Source: JANQTF01 sp036835375 (GTDB lineage: Bacteria; Bacteroidota; Bacteroidia; J057). From it: DNA of 16,903 nucleotides. Position numbers and translations under genes: made by a program. Numbering within the stretch: the stretch's first letter is position 1; the number at the start of each line of letters is the position of its first letter. The stretch covers positions 1-16,903 of the forward strand of contig DAITMB010000112.1 in the NCBI GenBank assembly GCA_036835375.1. The letters are read 5' to 3'. This document shows positions 13,697 through 16,903 of the stretch, in pieces. Below the pieces are notes generated by a model. The model made no database searches, was not told the origin of the DNA, and saw nothing but the letters and a program-made list of their open reading frames with translations.

Positions 13697-14923
13697 TCAG
13701 CTGGCTTGCTTGAAGTTCCTCAACGAAACGTCGTCAAGCTTGGTCGTCGCAATATCAGCGGTGATCACGTATTCCTGCTGATCGCTTTCGGGCATCTCAT
13801 ACATCACATCGAGCATAATGGCCTCGATGATGGAGCGGAGACCACGTGCGCCAAGCTTGAGGTCCATGGCCCTCTCCACGACAATGTCCAGCACTTCATC
13901 ATCGAACACAAGGGATTTGCCTTCGATGGTAAACATACGCTGGTATTGGCGACAGATAGCGTTCTTGGGTTCTACCAAGATACGTCGAAGCGAAGGCTTG
14001 TCGAGGGGATTGAGGAAAGTAATCACGGGCAAACGACCGATGATTTCAGGAATCAATCCATAGCTGCGAAGGTCGGCAGGCTGGATAAATTTGTAAACAT
14101 TCACATCTTCTTGGATACGCTTGTTGCTGCCCTGGTCAAAGCCGATGGTGTGCACGTCCACGCGCTTGGAGATGATGCGCTCAATGCCTTCGAATGCGCC
14201 TCCACAGATGAAGAGAATGTTGGTCGTGTTGATTTGGACGAGGGTCTGCTCGGGGTGCTTGCGACCACCTTTGGGTGGCACGCTGGCTACCGAGCCTTCA
14301 AGAAGCTTGAGGAGCGCCTGCTGCACGCCTTCGCCGCTCACGTCACGGGTGACCGAAGGGTTGTCGGATTTGCGAGAGATTTTATCGATCTCGTCAATGT
14401 AAACGATTCCGCGCTCTGCGGCTTCCACGTCGTAATCGGCCTCCTGAAGGAGCCGTACCAGCACACTTTCTACGTCTTCTCCAACATAGCCAGCCTCGGT
14501 GAGGACGGTTGCGTCAGCGATACAAAAGGGAACATTGAGCATCTTGGCGATGGACCGGGCGATGAGGGTCTTTCCTGTACCTGTCTGGCCTACCATCAAG
14601 ACATTAGACTTCTCTAGTTCTACCTCCCCCTCGCCGCGGGTGTCCTTGTCCTGAATGCGGCGATAGTGGTTATAAACAGCTACCGAGAGCGTTTTTTTCG
14701 CCTCTTCCTGTCCAATCACATACTGGTTGAGGTGTTCGGTGATTTCGCGGGGCGTGGGGACTTTTGAAATAGAGGCAGTAGGGCGGTCGCGGAACTCCTC
14801 CTCGATGATGTTGGAGGCGTGGGTGACGCAGTTTTCGCAAATGTGCGCACCGCCATATCCAGCGAGCAAAATTTGTACTTCACGCTTGGACCGACCACAA
14901 AAGGAGCAACTCTCGTTTCTCAT
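13697..14923 (-). CDS. clpX: ATP-dependent Clp protease ATP-binding subunit ClpX
   Basis: ClpX is the AAA+ unfoldase that delivers tagged proteins to ClpP. The ATG at 14921-14923 gives 408 residues, a normal length; the longer frame starts at a GTG (14968) and adds nothing conserved. Visible parts are the N-terminal zinc-binding cysteines C6, C9, C29 and C32, Walker A GQTGTGKT (112-119), pore loop GYVG (145-148), Walker B VYIDEIDK (174-181), the RKH loop (221-223), the ClpP-docking IGF loop (260-262), GLIPEIIGRLPV (289-300) and sensor II GARGLR (358-363). All key residues are present. It lies 69 bp downstream of clpP on the same strand and ends at an intrinsic terminator. Confidence 0.99.
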   Translation of the reverse strand: MRNESCSFCGRSKREVQILLAGYGGAHICENCVTHASNIIEEEFRDRPTASISKVPTPREITEHLNQYVIGQEEAKKTLSVAVYNHYRRIQDKDTRGEGEVELEKSNVLMVGQTGTGKTLIARSIAKMLNVPFCIADATVLTEAGYVGEDVESVLVRLLQEADYDVEAAERGIVYIDEIDKISRKSDNPSVTRDVSGEGVQQALLKLLEGSVASVPPKGGRKHPEQTLVQINTTNILFICGGAFEGIERIISKRVDVHTIGFDQGSNKRIQEDVNVYKFIQPADLRSYGLIPEIIGRLPVITFLNPLDKPSLRRILVEPKNAICRQYQRMFTIEGKSLVFDDEVLDIVVERAMDLKLGARGLRSIIEAIMLDVMYEMPESDQQEYVITADIATTKLDDVSLRNFKQAS

Positions 14924-14992
14924 GCTGGAAAAGATAAGGCAAAGGCCCCAACCTGCACTCAAAAACACAGGTCAGGGCATTCCATGAATAGA

Positions 14993-15709
14993 TTACTTTT
15001 TGTCTCTGGCTCCGTGGAGGACTTCATCCACCAGGCCGTAGTCTTTCGCCTCCTGTGCGACCATCCAGTAGTCGCGATCGGAGTCTTCCCACACTTTTTC
15101 GTAGGGCTGACCGGAGTGCTTAGCGATGATCTCGTAAAGCTCCTTCTTAATGTACTGGATCTGCTTGTGAACAATCTCAATGTCGGAGGCTTGGCCTTGT
15201 GCACCGCCGAGGGGCTGATGAATCATGACACGAGAGTGGGGGAGGGCAGAGCGCTTGCCGGCTGTGCCAGCCGTGAGCAGGACGGCGCCCATGGAGGCAG
15301 CCATACCTGTACAAATCGTAGCAACATCGGGAGAGATGAGCTGCATGGTGTCGTATATCCCAAGACCAGCGTAAACCGATCCGCCGGGGGAATTCACATA
15401 GATGCTCACATCTTTCTTAGCATCGGCTGACTGCAAAAACAGAAGCTGTGCACTCACAATATTAGCTACCTGATCGTTGATCCCGGTTCCGAGAAAAATG
15501 ATGCGGTCCATCATGAGGCGAGAGAAAACATCCATTTGGGCGACGTTCAACTGGCGTTCCTCAATTATATAGGGCGTCATCCCATAGATCTGCGGAGCAG
15601 TGTAGTGAGACTGGAGCTGCTGGTTAAGGTAGCTGGTGTAGTCATGCATGGTGAGGCTGGAAATACCTGCGTGCTTGACTGCATACTTTTCAAATTCGCT
15701 TGGCTGCAT
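14993..15709 (-). CDS. clpP: ATP-dependent Clp protease proteolytic subunit ClpP
   Basis: ClpP forms the tetradecameric serine-protease barrel of ClpXP. The 238-residue product contains FLGTGINDQVAN (72-83), YVNSPGGSVYAGLGIYDTM (104-122), catalytic Ser139 in GMAASMGA, His164 in VMIHQPLGG and Asp213 in DSDRDYWM. It is longer than typical ClpP (about 200) because of an N-terminal extension of about 35-40 residues before the conserved YGMTPYIIEE. That part may be a propeptide or may reflect a too-early start; an ATG at residue 21 is an alternative. It precedes clpX by 69 bp. No trigger-factor gene (tig) lies upstream, unlike the common tig-clpP-clpX order. Confidence 0.98.
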   Translation of the reverse strand: MQPSEFEKYAVKHAGISSLTMHDYTSYLNQQLQSHYTAPQIYGMTPYIIEERQLNVAQMDVFSRLMMDRIIFLGTGINDQVANIVSAQLLFLQSADAKKDVSIYVNSPGGSVYAGLGIYDTMQLISPDVATICTGMAASMGAVLLTAGTAGKRSALPHSRVMIHQPLGGAQGQASDIEIVHKQIQYIKKELYEIIAKHSGQPYEKVWEDSDRDYWMVAQEAKDYGLVDEVLHGARDKK

Positions 15710-16593
15710 AAATATGACTTGAGTGGGTAAAGGTAGGGATTCGAAAGGGAAAGAAAAATGAATCTGTTTCGAATTTACATTCTCTTCTCTTCCCTTCGTG
15801 AATCCATGTTGTAGCTATCTGACACATCGAGGAAAGAAACCGTGACATCAGGGTGTTGTTCGTCCAGGTATTTCACTGAATTTGGATCTCGGAAAACATC
15901 GCTCACCCAAAGTGGACGAATCAAGTGCGCTCAAAACACCAAATCAGCCAAGAAAGTTAGCAGGGAAATTGAAGTGGTGGGAAATCTCTTCTAACAGAAA
16001 TGATCGCTGACCTGAGGACAAGCATGGGCTCCCATAGCGAAAGACAGGGAAGAATGACATGTGAAAAAAGTGGAATGGTGGATTCGAAGTCCTTTGTTCA
16101 CGAGCAAGGAGAAGGAATGCAAGCTGCCAGGATAGCTATGAAAACTACCTTTTCGGGTCGAGAATTGTGCTGGTCAACAGACAGTTATCTTCGAACAATA
16201 ACTTATACGATTCTCACGTGCCATGCAATGACGCCCGAAGAAAGTTTCCGCCACTGGTGATGTTATGCCAGAGCGCTCATTTTAATTCACATGAACGAAT
16301 GAAGTTGGCGAACATTCTGGAAGTAATGTTCTTTTTGATTTATCCGACTTTGTTCGTTCAGTATGTCAAAAAATGCTCTGTATTTTTAGTGAACACTTCG
16401 TTTTTTACATACATTTCCATGTTTCGGTTCTTGCAAGTAGAGGTGACTCCGGTCTGGACAGGGTTCGCTGGTTGACATGCCGTGACAGGGAAAAAATTAC
16501 CAGAACACGCTTGTGTTTCCACGGGTTCAACCAAGGGGTTTGCGCAAATAGAAACAGGGCAACGATGTAGGATTATTACTTGATTAACATGTC
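15710..16593. other. 884-bp region without a recognisable gene
   Basis: Between the clpP start and the last gene I find no supported coding region or RNA gene. Short plus-strand frames at 16000-16260, 16167-16475 and 16373-16570 overlap each other, lack family signatures and do not read like natural proteins. No strong hairpin or repeat stands out. The divergent promoters of clpP and the S8-like gene should be here. The composition is visibly more AT-rich than the neighbouring genes. Confidence 0.5.
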
Positions 16594-16903
16594 ATGATGC
16601 TTTCATTGAATTGGATTCGCTTCAGTCTATTCCCTTTCTTGCTCTTTGCCTTCATTTCCACCCTCCCAGCCCAAACGGCTGGGGAAGAAACCAGCGCTTT
16701 TGCGCACGATCGCCTCGTGTTGAAGCTGAGCCCAGCGGCCTCACGCGTGCCTGCGACGAGCTTTTGGGACGGCGAAGAAGGCGAATCCATGCTCCGTCAA
16801 GTGGGGGCATTATCCATTGATCGCACCTTTCCGCATCATCTGGCGCCAGAAGATCCGGCGTTGGCGGACCTTTCCCGGATTTTTACGCTGCTCCTGCTGC
16901 CGG
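16594..16903 (+). CDS. Secreted protein start, probably S8 (subtilisin-like) peptidase propeptide (3' end beyond the window)
   Basis: From tandem ATGs at 16594 and 16597 the frame stays open to the right edge (103 codons). A signal peptide (LFPFLLFAFISTLPAQ) ends near residue 27. The following part reads like the inhibitory propeptide of Bacteroidota subtilases: a DRLVLKLSP strand near the start, GALSIDRTFP in the middle, and DLSRIFTLLLLP before the cut. No catalytic domain is inside the window, so this rests on the propeptide pattern alone. Many such proteases carry T9SS sorting domains, which would fit the organism. Alternatives are other secreted proteins with the same N-terminal fold. Confidence 0.65.
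   Translation, partial: MMLSLNWIRFSLFPFLLFAFISTLPAQTAGEETSAFAHDRLVLKLSPAASRVPATSFWDGEEGESMLRQVGALSIDRTFPHHLAPEDPALADLSRIFTLLLLP

Noticed and set aside
13514..14617. 367-codon plus-strand frame
   Set aside because: It is antisense to clpX, whose full set of motifs proves the minus strand is coding; the long frame is a codon-bias shadow.
14819..15430. 203-codon plus-strand frame
   Set aside because: Antisense to clpP and the clpP-clpX spacer; no independent support.
16081..16110. Possible tRNA T-arm-like sequence (GGATTCGAAGTCC)
   Set aside because: No acceptor, D or anticodon stems can be drawn around it and the arm does not pair correctly.
15710..16593. CRISPR array, transposon ends or phage attachment site in the long spacer
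   Set aside because: No regularly spaced repeats, terminal inverted repeats, target duplications or integrase/transposase genes are visible here or elsewhere in the window.

Overview
The window looks like a chromosomal segment of a Bacteroidota bacterium. A Saprospiria or Lewinella-like marine lineage is my guess, not something the sequence proves. The main pointers are two small secreted proteins built around a type IX secretion (Por) C-terminal sorting domain with the YPNPAT motif, a scarcity of Shine-Dalgarno-like sequences before start codons, and a set of secreted or outer-membrane proteins. It is an assembled scaffold: exactly 100 N occupy 1373-1472.

Layout. (1) Positions 1-1254, minus strand: an ECF-like sigma factor, overlapping by ATGA with a membrane protein that resembles a zinc-less anti-sigma factor and runs off the left edge. 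(2) 1473-4021, minus strand: an outer-membrane beta-barrel-like protein followed by a secreted protein with a CsgG/TolB-like fold, closed by a strong intrinsic terminator next to the N gap. (3) 4683-9502: two copies of one two-gene arrangement. Each has a ~500-residue helical, apparently cytoplasmic protein on the plus strand, convergent with a ~120-135-residue secreted protein on the minus strand that is almost only a T9SS sorting domain. The two large proteins are diverged paralogues, and so are the two small ones. I know no described system of this form, and it is the best candidate for something new here. (4) 9979-11768, plus strand: a PQQ-dependent sugar dehydrogenase and a c-type cytochrome, a likely periplasmic oxidation chain. 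The leader between them contains overlapping hairpins. (5) 11855-13378, minus strand: an NlpC/P60 cell-wall hydrolase with a YARHG tail, and a class I glutamine amidotransferase, 15 bp apart. (6) 13621-15709, minus strand: clpP-clpX with an intrinsic terminator. (7) 15710-16593: an 884-bp stretch with no convincing gene. (8) 16594 to the right edge: the beginning of a secreted protein that resembles the propeptide of an S8 (subtilisin-like) peptidase.

How the genes work together: clpP and clpX form the ClpXP protease. The PQQ dehydrogenase would hand electrons to the adjacent cytochrome c. The sigma/anti-sigma-like pair would form a regulatory switch. The duplicated modules have no assigned function. 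All alignments were made by eye and no database was searched.
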